Positions 29,330-41,169 of a DNA stretch of 64,000 nt are shown here, one piece after another. The translations under genes were made by a program, and so were the position numbers. A model generated the notes under the pieces. It ran no database searches. It was not told the origin of the DNA and saw only the letters and a program-made list of their open reading frames with translations. Every line of letters begins with the position of its first letter. The stretch's first letter is position 1. Source of the stretch: Bathynomus jamesi (Eukaryota; Arthropoda; Malacostraca; Isopoda; Cirolanidae); NCBI GenBank assembly GCA_023014485.1, contig JAJOZX010008847.1:93501-157500 (forward strand), read 5' to 3'.

Positions 29330-29997
29330 CTTCTTTCTCTTCTTCAGAGGTGTTACCGCCGGGGGTGATGGCGTTTTCAATTGTGACACGTACGATGCAT
29401 GTTCCAAATCTTTTAACCTGTTCAGGTTTCCTATCATTGTTTTGGGAATATCTATCTCTTGTAGTCTTGCTTTAATATGCTTCCATCCTGATGGTGAGGG
29501 CCTATCCCACTTTCTCACCAGATCATGGACGATGTCTACGATATTCGATCCCTGTACCTTTCCTCCTTCCACAATGATCTCACCTGTATCATAGATTATA
29601 AAGACTTAAACCTTTATTCCTCATTGTATGTGGGAGGGGGCTTTTTAATATATGCTCGATACGTTGCGGGGCCAACCCGTTAATCTTTGGTTGGTCAGCT
29701 CTATCGTCGGACACAGGCCCTATGTCACCATGCCCATCGTTGTCCGTGCTATGCCTAATAACCACGGGGATCTCTGTCAGATTCTTATAATTTTCGTAGT
29801 CGTGAAGAAATTTCTGCAGAGCTTCTTGGTATAAGATTCTTTTCTCATCAGATGTTTTTTCACTGTTTAATAGGGCTAACAATTCGCTTTCCATTCTTTT
29901 AAGCCTGCTTTTAAGTGGTTCTAGAACCGTGTCTGGATTCTTTGAACTTTGCACTGATGCATATATATCGTGTGGAATCACTACCACTTTCTTCATT
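29330..29997 (-). pseudogene. Polinton-associated unassigned protein, copy 2
   Basis: Homologous to the 230-aa protein of copy 1. It starts MKKVVVIPHDIYASVQ at 29997 and is open to 29589, where it ends after LSLYNL. The remaining C-terminal domain (GGKVQGSNIVDIVHDL, PSGWKHIKARLQ) is in another frame at 29572-29330. One shift near 29590 separates them. Confidence 0.7.
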
Positions 29998-30002
29998 TTA
30001 TT

Positions 30003-30326
30003 AATCTTGTCAGTAGAGGACCCAAAACTGAAAATAAGATGGGGTGAATGAACCTCTCTTTGTACAATAATTCGTTTTTTCTTCCCCACAGTTTGACTTT
30101 TACGAGCGAGTGCACGTATTATTTTCTTGTAACGGCGTAGGCGATTTTTCTGAGGAGGGTTTCATTGATACATTGCAATTTATAACGTTAAGACAGATTT
30201 CACAGATGCATTTTAAAAAGTCGGAGTCGATATTTTTAGCTTTTTAGCAAACATCTGTTGCATTGCCCGGGGCAGTCGATGATAGATTTTTTAATTCATG
30301 GTATTTCTTTAGCCTTTTTGTCATTC
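30003..30326 (-). pseudogene. Small basic Polinton protein, copy 2, broken
   Basis: Begins MTKRLKKYHEL at 30326 at the same ATGA-type junction with the ATPase, but shifts frame within 15 codons. DNA homology to 13854-14177 continues to about 30003 with further small indels. Confidence 0.65.
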
Positions 30327-30332
30327 TGGAAT

Positions 30333-30950
30333 TTACACCGTTTCAGGCTCGTTTGGAAATATATTCGTTCTTAGAAGCACCCTAAACGTGTTTCGCGGGT
30401 GAAGGTCACAAACCAAATATCCGCAACGCTGACTTGTAGCTTCTTTATAAACTTCCAAAAACTCCTTACGCTGATTCGGGAACATTTCATTGGATAATAC
30501 CCCAATTTGTGATACATCTCTACGTTGCGCGAATAAGACTAGATATTGTGTATTTAACGATACATCGCGCATGTATCTATTTTTGAAAAATAGATTCTGA
30601 TTGATGAAGAACACGCTTATGTTAAGATGGTGAGAGAATACTGTAAATGTCTCGGCAAACGTTTTATCCATCTCCAACATGAGATAGTCAATTACAATGA
30701 CTGTATGCTCATTTCCCTTTAACGAATTAACGTCATATACACCTTTGTGGAACAAAATATCATCTTTGTACTTGTTGAACACTGATTGATGCGTCGAATA
30801 ACACCATATAACTTTATGCACAAATTTTGAGAACATCTCTCACTTTTCTTTAATGATTTCAAGCGTAAACACAGTTTTACCACATACTGTAGGGACAGAT
30901 ATAATATATGTGGATGGGCTTGTGAACCTGAATTTTTCTACAGAATCTAT
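30333..30950 (-). pseudogene. Polinton packaging ATPase, copy 2, inactivated
   Basis: The start codon is ATA, Walker A GPTGCGKT has become VPTVCGKT, and a stop follows IIKEK before the long open stretch 30836-30333. Walker B reads VIVIDYLM, so one acidic residue is also lost. The rest (FFINQNLFFKNRYMRD) is nearly identical to copy 1. Confidence 0.88.
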
Positions 30951-31460
30951 TTCTAACACGTCACACTCCTAAGTGGGTCATTTACAAAATATAATAAATA
31001 TTTAAGTGATGATCCTTATATTCTACAGTCTTGTTTTTCTCTTCTCTCACAGATAGTCCAGGCAATTTGTAGTTAGACCTGGGCAAAATTGCTTCAGAAG
31101 CTTTCTAAACTGTTTCCAGCTCAGGAACCATTGCCGAATAACATATCCAAAATCCCACAAAATTGGACCCCGGGAACACCCCCAAAAATGAAATTCAAAA
31201 TGGCCGACAGGATGTTTCCTACGAAAGAAAAAAAAAATAACTTACGCTTTTATTTATAGAGATACATTTGGTGCTTTTTCTTTCAGTTGTAATGTTTTAA
31301 ATAATTCAACAATATACAACACAACCAGTTATTACGCAAATATAATGTTATATAGCTTTTTACAGATTTTTATAATCAATAATACAACAATTATTTTTTT
31401 CCCAGTTTCAAGTTATGTTCATTACAGAAGAAGTGATACCTGGTCACAAACATACAGAAA

Positions 31461-34400
31461 TTAATCCTCTTCATCACTATCATCGGATAGATTACCGGTA
31501 CTTGGGTTGTTATCGCAACCACTGATTTGGCACTCGCCACAAGCGGCTAAACAGGGCATTCCATTACGCTTGCATCCACATCTTGAAGTAGCACATTTCG
31601 TCTTGCAGGAGCAGCGGATCATGTTGAGTAGATAATTTGGAGCTGGTGGCTTGTCGCAGGCTGTAGGGTAGTAGGAATTATTCTTTACATACCAACCCCA
31701 CTGTTCTGCATCGATCTTCTCTTCTGTAGACTTCCAGATTAGTATTTGAAAGTATGTGCGAAAGCTGTGTTACTTTGTGGACGCATCGGTAGGTGGCAAA
31801 CGTTCGGGTGTAACAAAAGATTTAGCTGTAGCTACCTTTTCAACTAACATTCGATGACGTAGTGCGTTAGTGGATTCAAGTGTTTTGCAGCCATACAACA
31901 GAAGCATTGCCTTTCTTCCAGCGGCTTCAATGTCAGAGTGTTGCAACAATCAGAACAGAATGTATTTGCAACTGAACGGAGTTCAGCCACCTCATCAGTG
32001 TGTCGAATGCTTTGGCTTTACCGATCGAAAAAATTCTGGATGTGCTATCACAGCCCGTGAAAGCATGCACAAACAGGAGATACTTGCAGATGTCATTGCC
32101 TAACAATGATTGAATGCTGAGAATATCATACACAGGATTAGGAGATGGTCCCCGTCTTATATCGCTGCGATAGTACAACTTAAAACCACTGTCCTTGGCA
32201 TGGTACAGAAGGAGAATCAGCAAGTCGGTGTCTTCCCCTATTACTGTTGTAGTTGCATTTTCTGATGAGGAAACTGCTGCACGAACGATGTCCACATCAG
32301 CATCCCCATCTCGTTGTGAACAGTACACCCGTGCTTCTTCAACATCTCACCTACGAGGGAAATAAATGCTTGCTTGTTGTTTTCATTAGCCAAGAAGTGT
32401 TCCTTCTGGCCAACAAACTTCATGCTTGGACTGAGATTCACATTTCTGCTTGTCTTGGTGCTGCGTCTTCTGTGGGTCATGTCCTTGATCGTAGGAGAGC
32501 TGCTGTAGCCATCAAAAACAATGATTGCTTTTCCATATGTTTTCAGAGTGAAATCGGCATATGAGTTGGCGATGCTGTCATATGTTTCATCTTGACGCCA
32601 GGAAACCGATGTAGTAGAGATCCACCATCCAATACGTACTGGTCTGTGCACTGAATTTCTTGAACTTCTTCCATGCGTAAAGTGTCAGTGTATTTGATTA
32701 TTGCATGAGCTAGCTGAGACTTATCGGGTTTCCTCAAGATACTTCGTGATTCGAACAATGCAGGAGGATATGCACACAGTTGTAACACATGACATCTTCA
32801 AGATTCATGTCTCCGCCAGTGGCAACAGTCATCATTCTCTGAAACAGTAGTGCAGGATCTACTTCTATATCTGAAGCATCAGTGATCACAACGGCAGAAG
32901 CAGATCCTAGTGTTTTCACTTTGTCAGATCTTTGGCAGAATATGTAAAGGCTTGTTTCCCAATCATTTTTACGACAATGTTCGTACCGATTGAATGCAAT
33001 TGATGAACGTTAACTCCAGGATCAGCAGTTAGCCCTGTTACAATGTTGCAGAGACCCGAGGTAGAATGGTATGGGGATAAGGATTCCAGACGTTCAAGTA
33101 CTTTCTTCATGTCATTACTCTCCCTGATTTGTCTACTTCCCCTCATTTCCTTGTGCTGTTCACTACTTTCCAACAAAACTCTGGTGTATTCCTGCATTGC
33201 TAAGTTATAAGTGGAACACAGAGGCATAGAAAAGAGCCACGTTGTCCTTTGGATGTCTGTAAATCCACTTCCGCGTGTCAGTCCGCCTCTGCTTTTCAGG
33301 GAACGCATTAGTACTTGTTCTATCACCAGGTCTGTGCCGAGTCCGGCCCATAATCTGTCGCTTCTTCTTACCACAAACTTACCTTCCTGGAACATTTTGT
33401 TAACGGCTGGGTTTTCAGAAGGCAAACTTAACATTTTCTGCAGGTACAGGTATATCGATTTCAGGTAATTGTGATGTCCGGCTGCTGCAATTATGGGGAT
33501 GGTCTCCAGCATAGCTTGGAAGTGCAAATCCCACGAGCCGGTTCTGTCTGCTGTTATCAAGGAACGTGCAATGTTGATCATTCGCTGATATTCCAACCAG
33601 AGTTGACTTGTTTGCGAAGTAGATTGTAGGTCAGTTTTCTTCGCATCCAAAGTGGTAGCAATCTGAGACAATGCATTCGAAGATTTCACATCCTCAACTG
33701 ATTGTTTGGCGGTCATAACATCGTCGAGCAGGTCACAAGCTTCCTTATGAGGTCATGAGGAGTTCCATCTTCATTACGACGGAAAATGTCTGCGACTAGT
33801 AAGGTACTAAGAGCTGCATCTACTATCATATAACCACGTATCGCTCTTGAAACAGCTTTCCAGACATCATGTGTTGCACGGCATTTGGTCCGTATATTTC
33901 TTGAAGTACTTCAGACAATCCTGAACCATTCATAAGAGTACCGACTGCTCCCAAAAGATTCATCAGAGTGTGAAATGATCCCAGCATTAAAACAATGTCC
34001 TGCAGGTCTCTCTGTTCATTGATGATTTGGGAAGCTTTCCAGAACAAAGGCTGATCAAAGGTAATAATGCATGGGACTTTTTGATCGCGTGCTATCTTGC
34101 TCAAATATAGTAATGTCGAAAATATGCAGGTCATGTCAGTTGGCGACATATCTATGATGGGAAGGAACGTGATCGACGCCACACCTGGATGTGAGACACT
34201 TGATCCACCGTGAATTGCCTGCATTGTTCCGGACCAACTTGGACCTGATCTTTCTGCTGAAGATATCTGCCAGAGAAGACTAAGTCGACTTATGGTGGCA
34301 GTGGGTACTGGAAGTTCGCGGAATGAGATGTCCCTCTACATGCTTCTCGCGTGTCTATATTCCCTAATGTCAACGGTTGCAATCTTCTTAATGTCATTGT

Positions 34401-36286
34401 CACCAACATTACGCCTGTGAATAGAAGGGTGGATCTTGATCTTCGGAGTTATTGCGGCAATCATACCCATTCCATGAAAGGTATTCTTCCCATCCAAAGT
34501 GCAGACATCATGATCGACGTTATCTGCTGCTAGAAGGACTGCAGTGTTTTCATCAACAGTAAAAGAGTCAGACCCACTTGCCAGCGACGCGTTTCTTTCG
34601 AATCTTGTTACTTCTGCATACGACGAACAGTAACCCAGCTGATGGAGAACGTCAATAAGGTACCTTGACCTAAAGTTGTGGTGTAGCTGAACCGACAAAC
34701 CGATCTGTAGTGGACATAGTAATCCTCTAGGACGGGTTGCTTGCATAATGCTCTGCCCCAGGGCCGGATTTAGGAGTGGGCAAAGTTGGCAGCTGCCCAT
34801 GGGCCTCCACATCTTGGGGGCCTCCACATATTGACAAGCCATTATCAAAATAGAAAAAACCCGAAACTAGAAAAACCCGATAGATGATCAACAAAAAAAC
34901 ACGCGCATCCAATACCACTGTACATAAACTTTTACCAATTACTATTTGTTGTGTACTGATTATTATTTTGTTTTTATTACTCTTTTAGGCCTACTCTCAC
35001 TATAATGGAATACCCGAGTAACCCGAGGCTTTCATTTTTTGCAGAAATGAGTGGAATGGACAGACACAAGAGTGCACGATGTTTTGAAAGTGTATGTATG
35101 TTAATTATATTATGAATCTTATGGATGACTTCAATTATGTCTTCCCCTAAGGTAGGGGGGCCTCCACATGGAGGCTGCCCAGGGCCTCCACACGTCTAAA
35201 TCCGGCTCTGCTCTGCCCAATTGCACCTATTTTTCTTGAAGCATCCTGTCCCGCAAATGCTTTTGATAGTAGCAATTTCAGACTGTTGGGAATGTAATCA
35301 AGAGCACTTTCTGCAGTGATGTCATTTGGAGATGGATACACATCTTTTCTAGGCGAGTCGACAGACTTGATATCACTTCTGATTATTTTTGCAGCAGCTT
35401 CTACTAGGTAAATCTTCTGTAGCTCTATATCTATATCCCATTCTTTCAACTTTTTGTGATAATCTATAAGAATTTCATTAGCTGTCTCTCGTAGTGTTAC
35501 TACATCTGCCTTCCCACTTGCACCTGATATTATGATCTTGTCTCCGTAACGTTCTAAAAGCTTTCTCTTCATGTGCCTGCGTTCGTAGACAGAGCTCTGA
35601 CTTCCTTGAAGATATTCCTCCATTTTGGAAATTAGGTCTCCAATCAACAGTTGTTCATCATCATTCTCTACCAGGTAAGCACAGGTCTGAAGGAATGCTT
35701 GGTGTTGCTCTTCATTAGTTGGTCTCCCTTTCTTCGAATCACGATCGTCGGAGGAGTATGCGCGAGGAATGTTTTTTCCACTTCGAAAATTTACGCTGCA
35801 GGTGTGATGGTAGACACAATCTGCAGCAGGAAGATCACGAAGATAATACTCCAGACGGCCTTTTACATTAAACGACCATTCATCGCAGCGGCTTTCACAG
35901 CACCTTTTTATGGTTTCGGAGAACTCTGTAGTTCTTATTTTGACATGCTCTGATTTTGGTTTGTGTTTGGAAAAAAAGTCCACAAAGGTATCACAAAACA
36001 AACAGTGAGTAGCACTGGAAAATGCGTATTCATGAAAACGAGCGCTTTTCCTTGGTATTGCCTCGGCTGCGGTCTGTCGCTTCTTTATTTCAATGGTCTT
36101 TTTATCCGTAAACCTTTTCCTACATACAACGTGAACACTTATTCCAGCTGTTGCAACAACATCGCTTCCACGGCTGCGGCTGGATGCATTTATACCATCT
36201 GCTCCTTTTTGCGAGATGTGAACCACTTCCTGTCCGCTGTCCAATTTCTCCTTACAAATCACGCACAATTCTTCAGGGGTCTGCAT
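31461..36286 (-). pseudogene. Transposon-encoded multidomain protein: Cys-rich N-terminus, FEN-like nuclease, CXC-like C-terminus
   Basis: The start MQTPEELCVICK at 36286 lies downstream of an acceptor-like TTTCTGTTTCAG. N-terminal part: CVICK...HVVCR and CLFC...CCESRCDEW...YHHTC, probably zinc-binding. Middle part: several long helical stretches. At 32.6-31.95 kb a FEN/XPG-like pattern appears: IVFDGYS, DADVDIVRAA, GEDTDLLILL and TGCDSTSRIFSIGKAKA, matching the acidic clusters and the helix-hairpin region of that nuclease family. The C-terminus (31640-31461) is Cys-rich: CSCKTKC, CGCKRNG, CLAACGEC. A hAT MITE (34759-35210) and at least seven frame changes or stops interrupt it. The reaction during transposition is unknown to me. 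Confidence 0.7.
34759..35210. mobile_element. hAT-type MITE inside the XPG-nuclease transposon
   Basis: Inverted ends CAGGGCCGGATTTA and TAAATCCGGCTCTG, flanked by the perfect 8-bp duplication CTCTGCCC (34751-34758 and 35211-35218). 452 bp, non-coding, with GGGGGCCTCCACAT-type subterminal repeats near both ends. It is a different family from the one at 2624. Confidence 0.93.
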
Positions 36287-36304
36287 TCTTGAAGGCGGAC
36301 GCAC

Positions 36305-36868
36305 ACCGAGTCAGCCGTACACCGAGTCAGTCTGAAACAGAAAACACAAATTAATAAACTGTGTTGCAGTATTTAAAAGGAGTACATAATAACAGTTTTA
36401 AAGAAAATGACAAGCACAAATACGCAGATTTGATAGTGGGTAGTAGGAATTAAAGAGTTGTATATAATATAAGTTTATAAAGATGTAGCAATGTCCATTC
36501 TCACATACACTCCATACAGTATATTTTATTTACATTACGTGACGTCATAGTTTAATACTAGCCGCCTAATACAATTTTTAGTGTCATATAGGTTAATTTA
36601 GAAACGAAAATGTTTTAAAACATTTTACTGATCAAGAAAAACGTCATAACTCTCTCTACAAAGCGAAATTAAAATTTATTGTATTTCGTAGGAAACTGCC
36701 AGTCCGCCATTTTGAATTTCATTTTTGGGGGTGTTCCCTGGGTCCAATTTTGTCGGACTTTGGATATGTTATTCTGCAATGGTTCCTGAGCTGGAAACAG
36801 TTTAGAAAGCTTCTGAAGCAATTTTGCCCAGGTTGAAGCTATTTTTGCTCTAGATTGCCTGGACTAAG
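36305..36868. other. 5' region of the XPG-nuclease transposon, non-coding
   Basis: AT-rich leader between the gene and the right TIR. An acceptor-like TTTTCTGTTTCAG (minus strand, about 36332-36344) suggests that an upstream non-coding exon was spliced to the coding exon. I see no open frame of note. Confidence 0.4.
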
Positions 36869-36870
36869 AA

Positions 36871-37710
36871 CCGTGAATGACGATGAGGTACAGCACCCCA
36901 TCATCGATATTACAGATGACCCTGATGACAGTGTAGGTGTGATCACAGGCACCATCCCTACTGCCGAGTCCACACCAACGATACCTGAAGCACGCGACAA
37001 TTCAAAGCGGAAGCATGATGAAGAACTCTCCACGTCAGGTATAAAGTGTGCCAGGATTGCGCCGGTTGTTAGACCCCCAGTAATAGAGTCCCAACCCTCT
37101 ACGTCTTACGGCACAACCCCGACAATAGTACCTTCTTCAAATATACCCCCACCCCCTTATTCCTGTTCAATTCCGGGTACACCCTCCACAGCAGCAGCAG
37201 CTTCTCGTTCTGTAGAGGATGGCATAACATTCGAGTTGGGTGCGCACCACTAACCCCACACCTGCCTTGACAAGAAATCGGTATATAGTCAGGGTTGATC
37301 CTAGATCCATGTATAGCAATGGTGTTGAACATGGACTGCGACGCATAGTTGATATAGGATCAAGTAAAGATAAGCACCCCCAGCCTTCTTTAATTAGCCT
37401 TATAAGCCTAACTAACGAAAATATCACGACCTAACCTAACCAATCGTTAAGGGCGTACAGTTGACTTAACGATTGGTTAGGTTAGGTCGTGATATTTTCG
37501 TTAGTTAGCCTTATAAGGCTAATTAAAGAAGGCTGGGGGTGCTTATCTTTACTTGATCCTTGATATATTGTAGAGTTTGACCGCGACGAACGTGAAGTCA
37601 GGACGAGACTGTCCTTCGGGTTCAAGTCAGATGACGGAGATGTAGATGATATTTGGTTAGTAATACCATTTAGACGCTTGGCAGCTGTAGATATAGAGTG
37701 TATATATTAG
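36871..37710 (+). pseudogene. Polinton proline-rich ORF, copy 2
   Basis: Begins right of the transposon with AACCGTGAATGACGATGAGG, the same exon start as in copy 1, and encodes IIDITDDPDDS and PSTSYGTTP. One stop at 37253 ends the frame. In another frame TNPTPALTRNRYIVRVDP continues to the foldback MITE (37357-37559), and the part after it reads FKSDDGDVDDIWLVIPF to a stop at 37710. The acidic SDDGDVDD and the basic RNRY patch are preserved, which supports a coding origin of the second half. Confidence 0.55.
37357..37559. mobile_element. Palindromic foldback MITE with 8-bp TSD
   Basis: 203 bp consisting of two near-perfect inverted arms of about 95 bp around a short loop (GGGCGTACAGTTGAC). 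Ends GGATCAAGTAAAG and CTTTACTTGATCC. The perfect 8-bp duplication TTGATATA lies at 37349-37356 and 37560-37567. The arms contain CCTAACCTAACC. It can form a long hairpin when single-stranded. Confidence 0.93.
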
Positions 37711-38879
37711 GCCGCATAATGCAGGCCTCTCAAAGTAGTGTAGCCTTCAATATGGACAACTTCACGGTAAATATTGACCGTGTATTTCGTGTTGCGGGTC
37801 ATAGTGCCACACTTCATACTCTTAACTTCAATTCTCAGGCTATTTACAGGCGGCATATAAACGCCGATCATGGTTGCGGCTTTATAGCAGTAGTCTTAGC
37901 TCGTATGTTTAATGTACTAAATACACAGGCCAAAAACATTTTGCTGCCTATGGTAGTGGAGCGTGCCCGTAAACTAGCTGCAGACTGTAAACTTGAGTTT
38001 GACTGTAATATTGGTCCTGAAGCGCTGAGAAGGGTAGAACAGGAAATGAATGTTCGTATAGTTGTATTTGGAATAGATGATCGTCGTAGGACTGTGTATA
38101 AATGCAAAAAACTTCACTTTTTTTCTACGTGAAGGTCAAAATATGATAATAAAAACCCACTCTAATAGACAGAGTTTATTTCCACAACAGTTTCGATGTC
38201 CACTGCCATCCTCTTCGGTGGATACAGAAAAACGAATGAACCAGAAACAAGAGGGAAAACAGTCCAGGGACCATTAAGAAATTCGCACCTAGGTTAGATC
38301 CCGTTCTCCCCACACTGGAAGGACATTTTTTATTTTTTTTAAATTAAAGGGACCCGCTTATAAGTACATTCGCACAAATTTAAAACTATCTTCTTGTTCT
38401 ATACATACAGATTCCATTATTTTTTTACATAATTATTACATTTATTATTAAATTTATTACATTTAATATTGCATTATTATTTATTACAGAAATTATAAAT
38501 TTATTATTACATTGATTATTACATTGTTGTTTATTATACAGAAATTATAAACCGAAAAACGAATGAAAAAGGCGAGAAGGAAACAATCCAGAGACCATTA
38601 AGAAATTCGCACCTAGGCTAGATCCCGTTCCCCCGACCCCAGAAGGGCATTTTTTTATTAGAGGGTCCCGCTTATAAGTACATTCGCACAAATTAAAACT
38701 ATCTTCTTGTTCCATACATACAGATTCTATTATTTTTATATAATTACTGCATTTATTATTGCATTTACGTTTTTTAACATTTATTATTATTACCTTTACA
38801 CTAATTATTACATTCATTTTATTACCTTTATTATTACATTTATTGCATTTATATTTATTTCCACAGTTTTTACCTCCAT

Positions 38880-40929
38880 TATTACATCGCATGTGTCGTG
38901 TGAACTACTTGTGGCGCTGTTTGAAACTGCAGATTATAAATGCGATGTGGAGACTAGACGCACTGAACAACGACTTAACAGAAAGCTATCCAATTTATGT
39001 CAAAGTGTGCGTGCGGTGGAAGGTTCCGTTTTAAATTTATCGACATATATCTTATTCAAATCCGAAAAGGAAGTTCTTAATTTAGGGCTGTCCTTTGCCT
39101 TTAAACCCGATAAAAACATTGTTTTAGGTTTTGTGTCTTCCGTAGTTAATTCCAGGGTGGATATTCCGTGTTTAAATGGTTTGATTCTGAGCAAGTTTCT
39201 GGAACATTTCAACTCAATGGACTCGATTCTCAAAAGATTCCGGTTAGCTTTAGACAAGCTCAGGAAGAATGAAGCAATATTTGTCACTAAAGCGGACAAA
39301 AGTAACACTGTGGTTATTTTGGACAAGTGTGATTATAAACAAAAAATGGAAGCGTTACTTAGTGATGAATTCACCTACACCAAAGTGAGATCGTCCCCAC
39401 TAAAGCGTCTTTCTGCTGAATTCAACAAAACTATCAGGAACTTATTGAAACATGTCCCGGCGATTGACCCTAAAAGATTTCTACAGATTAACCCCAAACT
39501 TCCCCACATTTACGGCTTACCCAAAACCCATAAGATTAATATACCACTCCGTCCCATTATTTCACACAGGGGTTCCTTTAGTTAAAGGTTATCTAAATTT
39601 CTTGCAGATAAATTGTCCCCATTAGTTGGTAAATTTTCAGGCTCGCACATCACTAATTCCTGTGACTTTATTAACAAAGTCATGTCCTTAGATTTAAAGC
39701 GGGGAAGAATGATCAGTTTTGACGTTGAGTCCTTGTTTACGAAAGTTTCCATTGATGATGTATTTATTTTTTTAGATAGAAAATTGCCAACATGTAACGT
39801 AGAACTAGGCATGCCCACATCTGTATTTTTAGAACTGATAAAACTCGGTGTCACCAATAATGCCTTCTCCTTTGAAGAATTTTATTTGCAACGTTTTGGT
39901 GTGGGAAAGGGGTCCCCTTTATCCCCAATACTGAGTACATTATACATGGAATATTATGAGTCGGAATTGTTGCAAACAATATGTCCCAGGAATCTAATTT
40001 GGTTTCGTTATGTAGATGATATTTTATCATTTTGGTCTGACCTCTGGAACAACTTTGACACTTTCTTTCAGTCATTAAATAATCTTGTTCCCCCAATTAA
40101 ATTTAAATATGAATGGAAGAACGACAAACAATTACCTTTTCTAGATGTTTTGGTTATTAACGAAAGCAGAAAGCCCAATTTCACGGTCTATAGAAAACCT
40201 ACTCATTGTAATTCGTACATTCATTATTTTTCATATCATGATGAAGGGGTTAAAAGCTCAATTATTTCTTCCATGTTTCTAAGAGCACTCATGATTTGTA
40301 GCCCACATTTGTTGGACCCGGAATATTCAAAGATTTGGAACATTTTTAAGGATTTAAAATATCTTGAGTGGTTTATCAGAAAGGCGTATTTTAAAGCCAG
40401 AAAATCCTTTTATGCCCCTCGGGAACCTTCAGGTAACCATAAACAATATGTGAGTTTGCCTTACATTGCTGGCTTAGAAAGAGTAAAACCTTTGACGAAA
40501 GATTTTAAGTTTGCTTCAAATGGCGTTCAAATATTCGTCTACCGTGAAAAGTAAATTGGTTAGGAATAACGTTGCAAAACAGGAACAAGCCTGTGTCTAC
40601 GGCATTCCCTGTAAAAGTTGTGATTTAGTATACGTAGGAGAAACTGGAAGAAATATTGAAACCGTATTAAAGAACACAAATATGCCTTCAGAAGTTGTAA
40701 TACTAATAATGCAATTTTTTATCACGCCAGCCAAAATAATCATGCTATAGATTGGGAATCAAGTAAGGTACTTTATAAATGTAATAATTATGTCAAAAGA
40801 AAAATAACAGAATCTGTATGTATAGAAAAAGAAGATAATTTTAATTTGTGCGAAGGTACTTATAAGTTGGACCCTTTAATGAGATTCTTGGTCAAAAATC
40901 CCTTACGGCGTCGGGTGAACGGGTTCTAA
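38880..40929 (+). pseudogene. Penelope reverse transcriptase plus GIY-YIG endonuclease, two frameshifts
   Basis: The first frame (to 39585) shows VTKADKSNTVVILDK and YGLPKTHK. A frameshift near 39586 leads into 39613-40554, with ISFDVESLFTKV, GSPLSPILSTLYM and the catalytic FRYVDDIL. A second shift near 40550 leads to the GIY-YIG domain (40580-40929): YGIPCKSCDLVYVGETGRN, with NHAIDWES and the terminal ESVCIEKED in another frame. Two to four breaks only, so this copy is relatively young. The upstream start is uncertain because the leader is (TTA)n-rich. Confidence 0.9.
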
Positions 40930-41169
40930 CCTAAGTGTGAATTTCTTAAATGTCTCTGGATTGTTTCCTTACTCGCTTTTGGTTCATTCGGGTTTTTTTT
41001 TTTCGGTAAAATGTAAATGGAATAATAAACGTAAATGTAAATGTAATAATGGAGGTAATAACTGTGGAAATAAATATAAATGCAATAAATGTAATAATGA
41101 AGGTAATAAAATGAATGTAATAATTAGTGTAAAGGTAATAATAGTAAATGTTAAAAAACGTAAATGTAA

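Larger units (their letters stand above)
31053..36868 (-). mobile_element. 5.8-kb TIR transposon with XPG/FEN-like nuclease domain (Academ-like)
   Basis: The outermost inverted repeats are TAGTCCAGGCAAT and ATTGCCTGGACTA, followed by longer ones beginning ACCTGGGCAAAATTGC and extending over about 110 bp (31077-31190 and 36720-36836), including CTTCAGAAGCTTTCTAAACT on both sides. Copy 1 gives the empty site CACAGAACCGTG; here the element sits between CACAGA and AGAACCGTG, a 3-bp AGA duplication. Inside is one large broken minus-strand gene. Academ-superfamily transposons are known for XPG-type nuclease domains and short TSDs, so I favour that family, but the assignment needs a profile search. 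Confidence 0.75.

Noticed and set aside
35651..36354. Plus-strand frames opposite the XPG-nuclease gene
   Set aside because: They are antisense shadows of the minus-strand coding region.
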